Source of the DNA: Bacteroidaceae bacterium
GTDB taxonomy: Bacteria; Bacteroidota; Bacteroidia; Bacteroidales; Bacteroidaceae
NCBI GenBank assembly: GCA_017552435.1
Contig: JAFZPZ010000110.1
Span: forward strand, 1 to 64,000
Length of the DNA: 64,000 nucleotides
Direction: 5' to 3'
The translations under genes were made by a program, and so were the position numbers. The notes under the pieces are model-generated. The model saw nothing but the letters and a program-made list of their open reading frames with translations, had not been told where the DNA came from and did no database searches. Shown in pieces: positions 50,809 to 60,716 of this stretch (the first letter of the stretch is position 1; each line of letters opens with the position of its first letter).

Positions 50809-51714
50809 TTATGCTGTTTGCAGATAATTATACAATTCCGTGGCGGTCTTGTAGCAGCCGTCGAGTTGCGGACGGCGCTTACCACGAGTACGGTAATACT
50901 GACAAGATCCTTTGCCGTTGATGTTGGCAATGACCTGCTGCAGGTTATGCACAGTGCGCAGATGGATGGCGATACCGTAGCGGCGGCAGAGATCCACCAC
51001 ATCGCATCCTGCAATACTCTCTCCGTTCTTGAACTTCTCGGCCTCCTGTGTCAGTCGCTCTTGCTCCTGGCGTTCTTCCTCGGCACGCTTGCGGGCTTCT
51101 TCCTCGCGAGCTTTCGCGGCGGCTTCTTTGCGCTTGCGCTGTTCTTCCTCGCGCCGTTCCAATCCCATAGCACGGAGTTCTTTCAGGCCGGAGAGGATTG
51201 GTGACTGCACTTCCTCGTAGGCACGGATGTCAGAGCATTTCACCCATGAAGATACAGAAAGCAAGTAGTTGTCATAGTCTATCGCCAGTTTCAGACGCGC
51301 CAGAAGATTATCACGGTCTTTCTTTCTGCCTTCCATGTTTTCCTCATTCCACTTGCGCTCCTTGGCCTTGTAGTCATCACTGGCATCGGGATGTTCTGTG
51401 AGAAATTTTTGCCAGCGCATCTGTCCGTCTGCTTCAATCTCTGCGTCGGTTGGCTGCATACGTTCTAATAGGCTTGCACTCACAACGGTTATCATTGCAG
51501 CCACCTTGTCGCTCAGTTGGGCGTATAGGAAGTATTGCACATAGGTTCGGTAGCCCTCGTCTTCTTCCTCACGTTCATACCAGAGCGGCGTCTTCGCTTT
51601 CTCGTTGCCAATGTTGGGCAGCAGTTCACTGAGGTTTGTCAGTTCAATGTTGCGTCTCTTCGGCGTATTGCCGTCGTTGCCAATATAGTGGCACCAGAAT
51701 TTCTTTGTTGTCAT
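50809..51714 (-). CDS. Coiled-coil protein, 301 aa
   Basis: Central Glu/Arg-rich coiled coil (about residues 175-235, REEEQRKRKEAAAKAREEEA) between an N-terminal mixed domain and a C-terminal helical domain with GKGSCQYYRTRGKRRPQLDG. Probably a structural or adaptor protein; not recognised. Confidence 0.65.
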   Translation of the reverse strand: MTTKKFWCHYIGNDGNTPKRRNIELTNLSELLPNIGNEKAKTPLWYEREEEDEGYRTYVQYFLYAQLSDKVAAMITVVSASLLERMQPTDAEIEADGQMRWQKFLTEHPDASDDYKAKERKWNEENMEGRKKDRDNLLARLKLAIDYDNYLLSVSSWVKCSDIRAYEEVQSPILSGLKELRAMGLERREEEQRKRKEAAAKAREEEARKRAEEERQEQERLTQEAEKFKNGESIAGCDVVDLCRRYGIAIHLRTVHNLQQVIANINGKGSCQYYRTRGKRRPQLDGCYKTATELYNYLQTA

Positions 51715-51736
51715 AGTTGTTATGCTTTTGGATTAT

Positions 51737-52582
51737 TTATGCTGCCTTCTCCCATTTGTTCTGACCATTCTTGCGAACTGGAATGACAAAGGGAGTTTCA
51801 GATATTTGCGTATAGCGAGTCTTGATTCGTTGCACCACCTTCTCTGCTGCATTACGCGAAGCGTACTGAAAAGCATACTCCAGATGGGCGGTGTAATGCA
51901 GATGTCGTGGAGTCATCTTTTCCACATAGCGATAGCCAAACTGAACAACAAATCCAACAGTCTTCGCCTCCTTGGGTTTTTTCTCTAACTTCTTGCGGTA
52001 TTTGTTCCACAGATAGTCAGACAGTCGGCGGTAGCCTATCCAGATGTTGCGCTTCTCGGCTTTCAGTTCTTCCCATAGTTGCAACAGTTCCTGTTCACTC
52101 TTAGCGTAGCGATGCTCCCAATGGGGATATTCTGTACACCAGTATAGGTCGAGTTCCAAATCAGGATCATCGAAACTGATAGCCTGGTCGAAGCCTTTCA
52201 GAAAGAAGTTGCGAACCTGTTGCGCACTTGTGTTGTTGCAATGTTTACCCTCAATGGCGATGCCTGAGTAATAGCCCCAGTTCTTTTCAATCTCCTGCTC
52301 GGTATATACGCCCTCCTTATGCTCATAGTCGGCATAAGGCTTACCAACACGTTCTTTCTCGATGTTGATAACACGCTCCACCTCGTTCATGATCTCGCTA
52401 CGGGTAAAAGCCAATTTATCGTACTGCTGGTTTATGACCCATTGCTGCCAACTACGGCTGCGTCGTTGGTGTCCGTTCCACGATATGTCATAAACGTTGT
52501 TGTCTCCCATCTCTACGAGTGGAATATATCGTCCGTCACTCATTTGGACAAACATACTGCGATAAAGTATTGTGTAACTCAT
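51737..52582 (-). CDS. Hypothetical protein, 281 aa
   Basis: Aromatic-rich protein (MSYTILYRSMFVQMSDGRYI start) with an N-terminal region repeating phage small-protein patterns and a central KPYADYEHKEGVYTEQEIEK. Not recognised; no membrane segment. Confidence 0.65.
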   Translation of the reverse strand: MSYTILYRSMFVQMSDGRYIPLVEMGDNNVYDISWNGHQRRSRSWQQWVINQQYDKLAFTRSEIMNEVERVINIEKERVGKPYADYEHKEGVYTEQEIEKNWGYYSGIAIEGKHCNNTSAQQVRNFFLKGFDQAISFDDPDLELDLYWCTEYPHWEHRYAKSEQELLQLWEELKAEKRNIWIGYRRLSDYLWNKYRKKLEKKPKEAKTVGFVVQFGYRYVEKMTPRHLHYTAHLEYAFQYASRNAAEKVVQRIKTRYTQISETPFVIPVRKNGQNKWEKAA

Positions 52583-52594
52583 GTTGTTTGATGT

Positions 52595-53161
52595 TTAAGA
52601 GGTTATTTCAGTATCACCTTCGTACACTTCCGTGGCCCGCTTCACGAGCAGGTCGCGGTTTTTGGGAGAGAGTTCGGCATAGAACCGCTCAGCTGCTCCA
52701 AACACGCTGTGTCTTTCGCAGATGCCGCACCATTTATTCCAGAAGTGCTGCCAGTTGTTGCCTCGAGCAGAGAAAGCCTTCTTGCATTCCTCCTCGCACC
52801 AGGCGTTCCACATGTAGAAGAAGAACGACGTTACGTCGTTTCTTTCTCGATTGTGTCGCTTGATGTCCTTGGCAAACTCATTGATGGTATAAGGACCATC
52901 TGCTTTGTGACCATGGTCAAAGAACGCATGGAACACTGCAGCGTTAAACTGCATCGGGTAACGGTCAATCTCTTTCCCGTCCTCCAATGCCAACACGTCA
53001 ATGGGAAACAGCCCATCGTCATTTATTTGAATAAATGTATCAGGATAGTCCTCATGCCAGAACTGCTCAAGGGTTTCCCAAATATCATTAGTATCATACT
53101 CGAAGAAATACTGCAAATCGCCAACCTTTGCGATCAGCAGGTAGTTTGCTGTTGTTATCAT
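52595..53161 (-). CDS. Hypothetical protein, 188 aa
   Basis: MITTANYLLIAKVGDLQYFF start; aromatic and acidic, with RNDVTSFFFYMWNAWCEEEC around residues 107-126. Function unknown. Confidence 0.65.
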   Translation of the reverse strand: MITTANYLLIAKVGDLQYFFEYDTNDIWETLEQFWHEDYPDTFIQINDDGLFPIDVLALEDGKEIDRYPMQFNAAVFHAFFDHGHKADGPYTINEFAKDIKRHNRERNDVTSFFFYMWNAWCEEECKKAFSARGNNWQHFWNKWCGICERHSVFGAAERFYAELSPKNRDLLVKRATEVYEGDTEITS

Positions 53162-53174
53162 AATAGTTGTTGTT

Positions 53175-53603
53175 TTAAAGTTTCAGTAAAATGTCATCAA
53201 TATCTCCTTCGTTCTCCCACCAGCCTTCGGGCAGGTCGTTGTCTTGTCCGTATTCTTCCAGCAGGTCGATCACCTTGGCATCGTCTGTAACATAGTCGCT
53301 GGGTGCCATGTGATTACGGTAATTGCGATCTACCTGAGCACGGATGACCGCCAAATCTTCCTCGGCCATTTGCTCCCTCACGTAGTCGAGAGCAGGTTTT
53401 AGCGGGTCAGCATCGGTATCATCCTCGCACTCGCTGACCTCGTAGATGTCGAAGTCTGTGCAACTGTCGGGTGTCGTGCAATACTGATAGGGGTTGCTGT
53501 CGAGCTTTTCTTTTGCAAGTTTCTCGGCCTGCTCTGCTGTTTCTGCATCCACATAGATGCGCTTGGTGACGCGGAAGTCCACGTCGATTGCAAATTGTTT
53601 CAT
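53175..53603 (-). CDS. Hypothetical protein, 142 aa
   Basis: The N-terminal part (RIYVDAETAEQAEKLAKEKL, 16-35) is a short beta-alpha motif of the kind found in DUF-type small phage proteins; the rest is strongly acidic. Function unknown; an acidic DNA-mimic role is only a guess. Confidence 0.65.
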   Translation of the reverse strand: MKQFAIDVDFRVTKRIYVDAETAEQAEKLAKEKLDSNPYQYCTTPDSCTDFDIYEVSECEDDTDADPLKPALDYVREQMAEEDLAVIRAQVDRNYRNHMAPSDYVTDDAKVIDLLEEYGQDNDLPEGWWENEGDIDDILLKL

Positions 53604-53615
53604 TGTCTTGTGTTT

Positions 53616-53921
53616 TTATTTGTAAGGCAGTATTGTTCCGTTTTGGATTTCGTTTACGATAAACTCATCCATTTCGTCAAGAGTTTTAAAGGTCGCCGTT
53701 AAACTTCCCGTACTGAATTTCCCTGCATGGTGTGGCCGCAGCGTACTGATATGGTCATACTCGTTCAGGTGTGGATAACCTGTGGCATGTGTAATAGCCA
53801 TCAGCCGCTCATTGTGCCGGTAGTGAAAGATTATGTCATGATGGCCGTCGTAGATGTTACGCTCATCTATAGACGTCCTGGTTATATCAGGAGTCATACA
53901 GATTGTGGTCCTTATTGCCAT
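53616..53921 (-). CDS. Hypothetical protein, 101 aa
   Basis: His-rich soluble protein (YDGHHDIIFHYRHNERLM at residues 24-41). Histidines could bind metal. It lies 93 nt downstream of the methylase-helicase. Not recognised. Confidence 0.6.
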   Translation of the reverse strand: MAIRTTICMTPDITRTSIDERNIYDGHHDIIFHYRHNERLMAITHATGYPHLNEYDHISTLRPHHAGKFSTGSLTATFKTLDEMDEFIVNEIQNGTILPYK

Positions 53922-54014
53922 AACTAAATTCGATTTTGATTGTTTTTATTTCCGCTTTTTGCAAAATTTCTACAAATTCAGCATTTAGAATGTGATTTTA
54001 TCACGATTAGAGTA

Positions 54015-57000
54015 TCACGCGGCACAAGCAAGAGGCTGTGGTGCCCCTTGCTTTTCCCTTTCGTGTAATTCCTTCTCGATCCTTCGGTCGAGCGCCTGCA
54101 GTTCGGTGCGGAGTTCGGCGAGTTGTTTTTCCTTGCCCCACTTCTTACCGAGAATGGTAGCGAGTTGATTGATGGCTACCTGGTTCTTCTCTATCTGCTC
54201 CTCCCATTTATTGATAATATCGGGTATGCGCTCAATAGCCAACAATGGGAAGCCTGCCGACAGACGAGCCGACGTATGGTTCAGCTTTGCTTCGTTGTAC
54301 GACCACAATAGACGACCACGCTTCACATAGTAGCGGTTCTCGTAAATGGGTTTGTCGTCGAGTTTTCCGGCAATGACCGTCTTCACCAACAACTGAAAAC
54401 CGTAGATGCTGCCAATGGTCTTGTAGGTGTCGTTGGTCTGCGTCTCACGGTCGATGCGGAACAGCTCAGTACCGATGTCCTTCAGGCGGTCCTTACTGTC
54501 AGCAGGAACATTATAACGTAATAGCGATATATCGTTATAGACGCTTCCGTCGGCATTCACACGGCGCACCTTATTAAAGGCTGCCACATCTTCACGAGCT
54601 TCGCGGATGTTACGCTCGTGACGTTCATTCTCTTTCTGCCAGAACTCGCGCTTTGCTTCCTGCTCGTGCTGATCCTTATAAAAGCTCTTGCGCTCGGCCT
54701 CCAGTCCTGCAATCTTCTTCTCCAGCTTGGCACGCTCCAGCAAATCGGTGTTGCCGGAAAGGATTGCCATGTACTCCGAGAAGTTCATGCCCGTATGCTC
54801 GTCCATGCTTCCCTCGTCGAGGGTACGGATGGAGAGCTGGCCACGCTTCAGCTGATTAATGAACCGCTGCTTACAATCTAATAGATTGAACTTGTAGCTG
54901 TCAAGGCTTCTTTCTACGGCGTAGATAATCACATCCACTTTATTGTCGGCATAGTCGCGAGCAACCTCGTTACCCTTGCGAACGGCACGACCATCGCGCT
55001 GCTCCAGGTCGGAGGGTCGCCACGGGGTGTCGAGGTGATGAACGGCCACCACTCGCTGCTGGGCGTTCACACCGGTACCGAGCATCGACGTACTGCCAAA
55101 CAGCACGCGGATGTTACCTTTGTTCACTTCGGCAATCATCTGCTGCTTGGCTCTATCGCTCTTACACTCCTGGATAAAGCGTATTTCAGAGGCAGGGATG
55201 CCGTACTGAGAAATCAACTTGTGCTTGATCTCAGAATAGACGTTCCAACCGCCACCGTTGCCTTGCCAGGTACTCAGGTCGGAGAATACCAGCTGCGTAC
55301 CCTTCTTCTCGTTGTACTTACGGTAGTAGGCTGCAATCTGCTTGGCGCACTGACTGGCCTTGTTGTTGGGATGATCATGATACGACGGGTCAATCATTCG
55401 CATATCAAGGCTCATCTTTCGGGCATGGTCGGTAGCATACAGCATCTTGGCCTTGCGCTGCTTGTCGGTGGGATTCTTGATGCCAATCAAACTAAAGTCA
55501 CCGTCCTTGGCGAACTTCATCAGCACCTTGATATAGTCCTCCTGGTCGGGGGTGGGCTTCAGGTTCAGCAACATGGCGTGCTTCGCAGGTCGCTCAATGC
55601 CTACGTCTTCGGCGGTGCGGAAGTCGGTTATCTCATTGTAGAACATGGCCAGCTCAGGAACCTTGATAAAGTAGCGGAAACGTTCTTTCAGCACAATCGA
55701 GTTGGTGATGGAGAACTCGAACTCCTGCGACTTCTTGGTGAAGATTGCAGCCCAGGCATCGAAACAGGTGATGCGCTGCTTGGCCAGAGCATTTGGCCTT
55801 AAATAACGGAACAGACTGTAAAGCTCCGTGAGCGAGTTTGTCACCGTGGTACCACTAAGGAACGTTGCTCCGAGGTCGCGCCCCGTGCGGTTCTGAATGG
55901 TACGTATAGCCATGAGCAGGTTGAAGGCTCGCTTACTTCCCTCTGTGTTGCCGATGCCGGCCACACGGTCGTGACGGGTGGAGAAACCGAGATTCTTAAA
56001 CTGGTGGCTCTCATCCACAAAGATATGGTCGATACCCATCATGGCAAAATCAACCACGTCGTCGGCACGTTCACGGATAGCATCCTGTAACTTCTCCAGT
56101 GCCGCCTCCTTGTTACGTTTTCGCTGCTCCAGCCCACGGCGCATCTTCGAGCTGATGCCATAGCCCATGCCCTCTAATAGGTCGAGGGCATCATCCAACT
56201 GCTGCAGTTCGTCCTCAATCAAATCCTGCTGTACATCATCCGATTGCGGAATACGGCCAAACTGGTCGTGGCTCATAATGATACAATCGTAGTCGTTGTT
56301 CTTCATTTTGTTAAAGAACTCCACGCGGTTGCTGGCACTGTAATCACTGGCCGTTGCAAACAATATCTTCGCATCGGGATAGGCGGTGCGGTAGGTCTCA
56401 GCTATCGCACTCACGTTAGCCTTCAGTCCGATAATCATCGGTTTGTGGCACATTCCCAAACGTTTCATCTCGTGGGCGGCAATACACATGATCAGTGTCT
56501 TACCGCTACCTACCTCGTGGTCGCAGATGCCACCACCGTTCAGAAGCAACATCCAAATGCAGTCCTTCTGTGAGTCGTACAAACGCTCAATGCCGTACTT
56601 CTTTTTCAGTCCTGCCATATCAAGACCAGGGAACGTCTGGTGTGATCCGTCGTACTTGGGCTTTACAAAACAGTTGAAACGGCGGTTATAGGCATCGGCC
56701 AACCGGTCACGGAACTCTTTGGGCTGGCGCTGCAGCCATTCTACATAGCCCTGCCGGATTTCCTCAATCTTGGCAGCGGCCAACTGTGTCTTCTCAGGAT
56801 CTTCAATCTTGATCTTGTTGTAATCCTCGTCGTACACAATCATGCCTTTCTCATCACGCAAATACTTCATCATCTTCGGTGTGGTATTGAGCAGGGCATG
56901 GGTGAACAGTTCGATACCATCCTTTCGGTCGGTAGCCTCCGATGAAACGCTGTACTGCGTCCAGATCTTTTCGTTATGCACGTTTGCGCTCACCGCGTAC

Positions 57001-58895
57001 TGGTCGATAACTGCTTCGTACTTTACCGTTACCTTTAACGTCTCACGGCGGCCATAATAATTATCCTCATCGTTCGGCATATAGAAGAAGTCCGTGGCAA
57101 ACTTGCCGTAGATATCGGCATCCACCCAACGCTCACCAAGATTAAAGTCCAGTTGAGCAAATGGGATAGGCTCAGGGATGGCAGCTTCGAGCGCCTTCAC
57201 AGCATCGTCATAGCGTGATCCCTTCATACCAATATTACGAATCTTCTCAAGTTTCTCAATCACGTTACCGCTGATAAACTTTGCCTTGATTTCATAATCA
57301 TTGGTCAGCGGGTTATAGAACACCTCTCCGCTCAGTTCGTCAAGCAGCTGCTCCTCGTCCATACCGGTAAGGCCCACCATATAACCGATGTGTGGTTTGC
57401 CGTATTCATTCAGACTGGCGGCCAGCGCCTCACGTGCTGTCTTAGGCCCAGGTTCTTCATCGGTGGCAAAGGCAATAGGACGAAGCATGATGTCTGCTTT
57501 CTGCCAGCGGCCATCCGTCTTCACCTCAATACCTAACAGTTCCTTTGCCACACTCTCTACCATCTGCACGTTCTTAGCATCATGCAGATAGCCGAACTCC
57601 TTCACAAAGTCATCATAGAGCTTGTTCAGGTCGCGGCGGTCTTCGTCATCCTCTGTCTGGCAACTCTGCTCATACTCATACAGCTGCTTATAGCATTCCT
57701 GAATGGCCATCAGCACCTTCTCCTTCTTGGTCTGGCGCTTTTCCTTGGGCTTTGCCGTTTTGTGCTCTGCGGTTTTTCCATCGAGGTTAGCGTTCAGGTT
57801 TGCTTCTATGTCGCGAGCCAGCACTTCACCAACAGCCTGCGCAATCCCCTTCACACCGTCTTTATGCTCATATACATACCCGGGCTTGCCGTAGGCATCG
57901 GTATCAACCGTCTTGCTCGTGGCAATCACATGGTCGGGCTTCATGGTGAAGTACAGGTTGGTGGGGCAGTCGTTGTCAGTATAGGTAGAGAGCAGCATCG
58001 TCTCGTCGAGCGTAAGATCTCCCCTACCCTGTTCCTTCTGCAACACCAGCAGGTCGGTACCCACGGTGGTTCCGTTATCCTTAAACAGGTTGTTGGCCAG
58101 ACGGTAGGCACCAATCAGGCGGGCACTCTTCAAAGCCTCTGTCAGTTGGTCGCTGTCGCGGTTCAGATAGTTCGACGTGATGATGTAGGCCAGCAGACCG
58201 CCGTTCTTCAAACAGTCGAGTCCTTTCAGCACATAGTAGCGGTGGATCATCCGTGCAGCGTCGCGGCGCACCTGATTGTCGCTGTTGCTATATGCAGGGT
58301 CGAACACCCTGATGTCGCCAAAGGGAACGTTGGTGGTTACGAAATCATAGTGACAAAGCTCATCTTCTGAAATCGTCTCAAAACCTTTCACTCGCACCTC
58401 TTGGTTCTCACCCTTAAAACGCTCCAATATTAAGCCAGACAATAAGTCTTTCTCGTAGGCTACCAGCTTGGGTATTTTCATGTGCTCTAAAGAATAATAG
58501 CCAGCAGCCTTCATAAAGTATCCATGACTACCCGCCGCAGGATCAAGGGTGTATCTTGGCACATAAGCACCAAAAATAGCCTCCATTATTTTCCAGATAA
58601 ACGGTGCCGGTGTATAGAACGCCGTCAGCGTGCTTGCCTTCAATGATTGCATCCATGCCTTAAACTCGCGCTCATCCTTACTGTTGTCACGCAACAGGTT
58701 ATGAAGGCGCATCGTATCGCAGAAGCAGTCGAGGTCGCTTGCTGCCCATGCTCCGGTGTCGAGCGGATTGAGCACGAAGCCCAGCCCGCCGAAGCCCGTA
58801 TATTTGCTCAGTATGTCGTTGTCGCACTTGTCTGATGTAAGTGCATGCTCCAATGCCGCGATATTGTCGCGTAGTCTCTGTAATTTCGTTGCCAT
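54015..58895 (-). CDS. Methylase-helicase giant protein, 1626 aa
   Basis: N-terminal N6-adenine methylase: SAM motif LDPAAGSHGYFM near residue 115 and motif IV NVPFGD near 187 (variant of NPPF). C-terminal SF2 helicase: Walker A EVGSGKT near 797, DESH box near 958, motif VI DLEQRDGRAVRKGN near 1297, and a final coiled coil. This architecture is that of DarB of phage P1 and the BmhA-like proteins of Bacteroides mobile elements. Likely a restriction-evasion or defence-type enzyme carried for DNA protection or entry. The helicase motif II is DESH rather than the usual DEAH. Confidence 0.85.
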   Translation of the reverse strand: MATKLQRLRDNIAALEHALTSDKCDNDILSKYTGFGGLGFVLNPLDTGAWAASDLDCFCDTMRLHNLLRDNSKDEREFKAWMQSLKASTLTAFYTPAPFIWKIMEAIFGAYVPRYTLDPAAGSHGYFMKAAGYYSLEHMKIPKLVAYEKDLLSGLILERFKGENQEVRVKGFETISEDELCHYDFVTTNVPFGDIRVFDPAYSNSDNQVRRDAARMIHRYYVLKGLDCLKNGGLLAYIITSNYLNRDSDQLTEALKSARLIGAYRLANNLFKDNGTTVGTDLLVLQKEQGRGDLTLDETMLLSTYTDNDCPTNLYFTMKPDHVIATSKTVDTDAYGKPGYVYEHKDGVKGIAQAVGEVLARDIEANLNANLDGKTAEHKTAKPKEKRQTKKEKVLMAIQECYKQLYEYEQSCQTEDDEDRRDLNKLYDDFVKEFGYLHDAKNVQMVESVAKELLGIEVKTDGRWQKADIMLRPIAFATDEEPGPKTAREALAASLNEYGKPHIGYMVGLTGMDEEQLLDELSGEVFYNPLTNDYEIKAKFISGNVIEKLEKIRNIGMKGSRYDDAVKALEAAIPEPIPFAQLDFNLGERWVDADIYGKFATDFFYMPNDEDNYYGRRETLKVTVKYEAVIDQYAVSANVHNEKIWTQYSVSSEATDRKDGIELFTHALLNTTPKMMKYLRDEKGMIVYDEDYNKIKIEDPEKTQLAAAKIEEIRQGYVEWLQRQPKEFRDRLADAYNRRFNCFVKPKYDGSHQTFPGLDMAGLKKKYGIERLYDSQKDCIWMLLLNGGGICDHEVGSGKTLIMCIAAHEMKRLGMCHKPMIIGLKANVSAIAETYRTAYPDAKILFATASDYSASNRVEFFNKMKNNDYDCIIMSHDQFGRIPQSDDVQQDLIEDELQQLDDALDLLEGMGYGISSKMRRGLEQRKRNKEAALEKLQDAIRERADDVVDFAMMGIDHIFVDESHQFKNLGFSTRHDRVAGIGNTEGSKRAFNLLMAIRTIQNRTGRDLGATFLSGTTVTNSLTELYSLFRYLRPNALAKQRITCFDAWAAIFTKKSQEFEFSITNSIVLKERFRYFIKVPELAMFYNEITDFRTAEDVGIERPAKHAMLLNLKPTPDQEDYIKVLMKFAKDGDFSLIGIKNPTDKQRKAKMLYATDHARKMSLDMRMIDPSYHDHPNNKASQCAKQIAAYYRKYNEKKGTQLVFSDLSTWQGNGGGWNVYSEIKHKLISQYGIPASEIRFIQECKSDRAKQQMIAEVNKGNIRVLFGSTSMLGTGVNAQQRVVAVHHLDTPWRPSDLEQRDGRAVRKGNEVARDYADNKVDVIIYAVERSLDSYKFNLLDCKQRFINQLKRGQLSIRTLDEGSMDEHTGMNFSEYMAILSGNTDLLERAKLEKKIAGLEAERKSFYKDQHEQEAKREFWQKENERHERNIREAREDVAAFNKVRRVNADGSVYNDISLLRYNVPADSKDRLKDIGTELFRIDRETQTNDTYKTIGSIYGFQLLVKTVIAGKLDDKPIYENRYYVKRGRLLWSYNEAKLNHTSARLSAGFPLLAIERIPDIINKWEEQIEKNQVAINQLATILGKKWGKEKQLAELRTELQALDRRIEKELHEREKQGAPQPLACAA

Positions 58896-58928
58896 AACTT
58901 ATCTGTTTTGAGTTAAAAATCTTGTTGA

Positions 58929-59474
58929 TTACGCAGCCAGCCGATCCCTGAGCGCAGCCCGCAGACGGTCGGCAATAGAGAGAGAAACAGTAGAACATTT
59001 CGAGGATGTCCTCGAAATGGTTGCCTTCTGTTTCTTAGTACACCGTGCCTTCGGCGCGGCTTTCACCTCCGGCAGTACCATCCACCGTTCGCCATCCTTA
59101 TAGCAGAAGCGGGCCTTGCTGGCCATGCTCGGGCAGTTCCACTTGCAAAAACGGGATGTCACGTAAAACACATCTTTCAGAAAGAAGGAGCAACTGAAGT
59201 TCTCTATCTTCACCGTAGCATACATTTTCTTGCGGTCAAAGGTCAGCCCGTCAATAGGCTGCGTTTTGTTAAAGATTTCCCAGTATTTGCACAGATCCAT
59301 CATAATCATGACATAGCCTGGTTTACTGTCGTATGCCCGCTTACCAAGTCCTTGCAGTACCTCACTCAGCTTGAACTCGCCTTCATTGGCGTTCTTGGTG
59401 CAGTGTTCCCACACCCATGCGCACTGCCGCAATAGCGACATAGCGATACGCATATTCAATTCCTGTTGTTCCAT
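58929..59474 (-). CDS. Hypothetical protein, 181 aa
   Basis: Start at ATG 59474 (MEQQELNMRIAMSLLRQCAW), with GGAGGTAAAAT upstream. Cys-rich in the centre (FCKWNCPSM near residues 108-116, FCYKDG) and a basic, alanine-rich C-terminus (RLRAALRDRLAA). It is 33 nt upstream of the methylase-helicase gene and probably works with it; not recognised. Confidence 0.6.
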   Translation of the reverse strand: MEQQELNMRIAMSLLRQCAWVWEHCTKNANEGEFKLSEVLQGLGKRAYDSKPGYVMIMMDLCKYWEIFNKTQPIDGLTFDRKKMYATVKIENFSCSFFLKDVFYVTSRFCKWNCPSMASKARFCYKDGERWMVLPEVKAAPKARCTKKQKATISRTSSKCSTVSLSIADRLRAALRDRLAA

Positions 59475-59501
59475 ATTTTACCTCCTATATTTATTTTTTA
59501 A

Positions 59502-59528
59502 TTTTTCAACTTTCAACTTTTCAATTTT
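59502..59528 (-). repeat. TTGAAA-type simple repeat
   Basis: On the minus strand a run of near-repeats of GTTGAAA/ATTGAAA upstream of the 181-aa gene; same flavour as the octamers at 16457. Typical of Bacteroidetes intergenic simple repeats. Confidence 0.6.
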
Positions 59529-59538
59529 AAATAGAAGA

Positions 59539-59569
59539 GGGCTAACCCGTCATCACGACGGACCAGCCC
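59539..59569. terminator. Hairpin with symmetric internal loop
   Basis: Outer stem GGGCT/AGCCC, 3x3 internal loop, inner stem CCGTC/GACGG with a 5-nt loop. Between genes; could be a terminator or a structured leader of the 181-aa gene. No clear T-run. Confidence 0.5.
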
Positions 59570-59588
59570 CAAAAACACTCAAAATTCA

Positions 59589-59606
59589 AAAGTTATGATT
59601 AACTTT
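59589..59606. terminator. Weak AT hairpin
   Basis: AAAGTTA-TGAT-TAACTTT (7-bp stem, T-rich flank on both sides), 61 nt after the stop of the 131-aa leftward gene. Possible weak terminator. Confidence 0.4.
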
Positions 59607-59666
59607 CTTTTAATGTAGTTCCCGCAGTTGCGTCAAGGCGTAGGTCTAAGCCGCTACGGGATAAGA

Positions 59667-60062
59667 TTAGTCTTCCACGCAAAAGTAGAATATTACGTTC
59701 AGTTTGTCGTTCAGTTGATAAAAGTCAACTACCAAATCTGGATTATCGTCACACTCCCATGCTTTAAACACACTGCGGTAGTGATTGAAAACCGCATCTC
59801 GTATGTCATCAAGACTCTCGCAGGGATTATAGGCCAAAAGCGTGATAGTAATGCTTGCGTCACCAAATTTCCATTTTACATCCACATACGCCTCCATGCC
59901 TAACAACTCCTTGTCATTATCGCCAAGGTTAATCGTTCCCAACAAATGACGCACACTGTTCTTGCGATGGTCGGTAGCATAATAGAAGTCACGGAACACG
60001 TCATCAACAAATCCGTCTTCCATCAGGTTCTTGTTGTCAATCGGTGCATAGATTTTTTCCAT
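59667..60062 (-). CDS. Hypothetical protein, 131 aa
   Basis: Start at ATG 60062 (MEKIYAPIDNKNLMEDGFVD), preceded by TTACGACT, the same leader as the next gene upstream; an in-frame TTG earlier is less likely. Beta-rich middle (MEAYVDVKWKFGDASITIT). Not recognised. Confidence 0.65.
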   Translation of the reverse strand: MEKIYAPIDNKNLMEDGFVDDVFRDFYYATDHRKNSVRHLLGTINLGDNDKELLGMEAYVDVKWKFGDASITITLLAYNPCESLDDIRDAVFNHYRSVFKAWECDDNPDLVVDFYQLNDKLNVIFYFCVED

Positions 60063-60076
60063 AGTCGTAATCTTTT

Positions 60077-60454
60077 TCAAATTTCAAAGCAATAGTGACC
60101 GCAGGGAGTTTCCTCTGTCACCTCGTTGTATTGTAGCACATAGTCGGCAGGTTGTCCGTTATAAAACTCGTTGATGCACTCCACAACACCGTCATCGTCC
60201 ATATCCTCGATATACTGCTTAGCCTCACTAATCAGCCGGTCCGTATAACCGTCCTCCTTGGCCACATTCTGTACGAACTCTGCGATCGGAATGAAAACGC
60301 CGCATGGTTCCAGCAGGCGCCACGCTCCCTCGCCATTGTCCTCGCTCTGATACAGATAGCCGTCCAGATGCACCTCCTTGCCGTGCCTGCCGTCGTTCAT
60401 CACCGTAAAGAACTCCAGTTCCATTGGTTCTGTAGCTCCATTAAATTTTTCCAT
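60077..60454 (-). CDS. Hypothetical protein, 125 aa
   Basis: Start at ATG 60454 (MEKFNGATEPMELEFFTVMN), chosen because GTAACGACTATGG matches the leader of the following gene; an in-frame ATG at 60508 would add 18 residues. Acidic, small. Sits at the left edge of the structured gene-free region. Not recognised. Confidence 0.65.
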   Translation of the reverse strand: MEKFNGATEPMELEFFTVMNDGRHGKEVHLDGYLYQSEDNGEGAWRLLEPCGVFIPIAEFVQNVAKEDGYTDRLISEAKQYIEDMDDDGVVECINEFYNGQPADYVLQYNEVTEETPCGHYCFEI

Positions 60455-60541
60455 AGTCGTTACATGTTTAAAAGTTTCAAATTCACTGACTGCCTCACGG
60501 TGTGGCATAATGCTTTACGTGTTTGATGATACCCGCTTTAA

Positions 60542-60590
60542 CAGACTATCTCGACAGGCCGCCATCAGAATAAAAATGGACGGCCGTCTG
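60542..60590. other. Structured region, hairpin H1
   Basis: CAGAC/GTCTG, GGCCG/CGGCC and CCAT/ATGG stems nested in one hairpin with asymmetric bulges. First of six hairpins in a gene-free stretch that ends at 61143. Confidence 0.6.
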
Positions 60591-60646
60591 AGAGAGGCTG
60601 GTTAAAGAAGCGAGGTATATGAATCATCCGCTCTACAGTCACGTCA

Positions 60647-60659
60647 GGCGGTATGCGCC
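60647..60659. other. Structured region, small hairpin H2
   Basis: GGCG-GTATG-CGCC, a 4-bp GC stem, between H1 and H3. Confidence 0.4.
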
Positions 60660-60716
60660 GCCAAATCGTTTCGTCTGCTCATAATCCATAGCGCATTGCT
60701 TTAAAGCGTCGATAAG

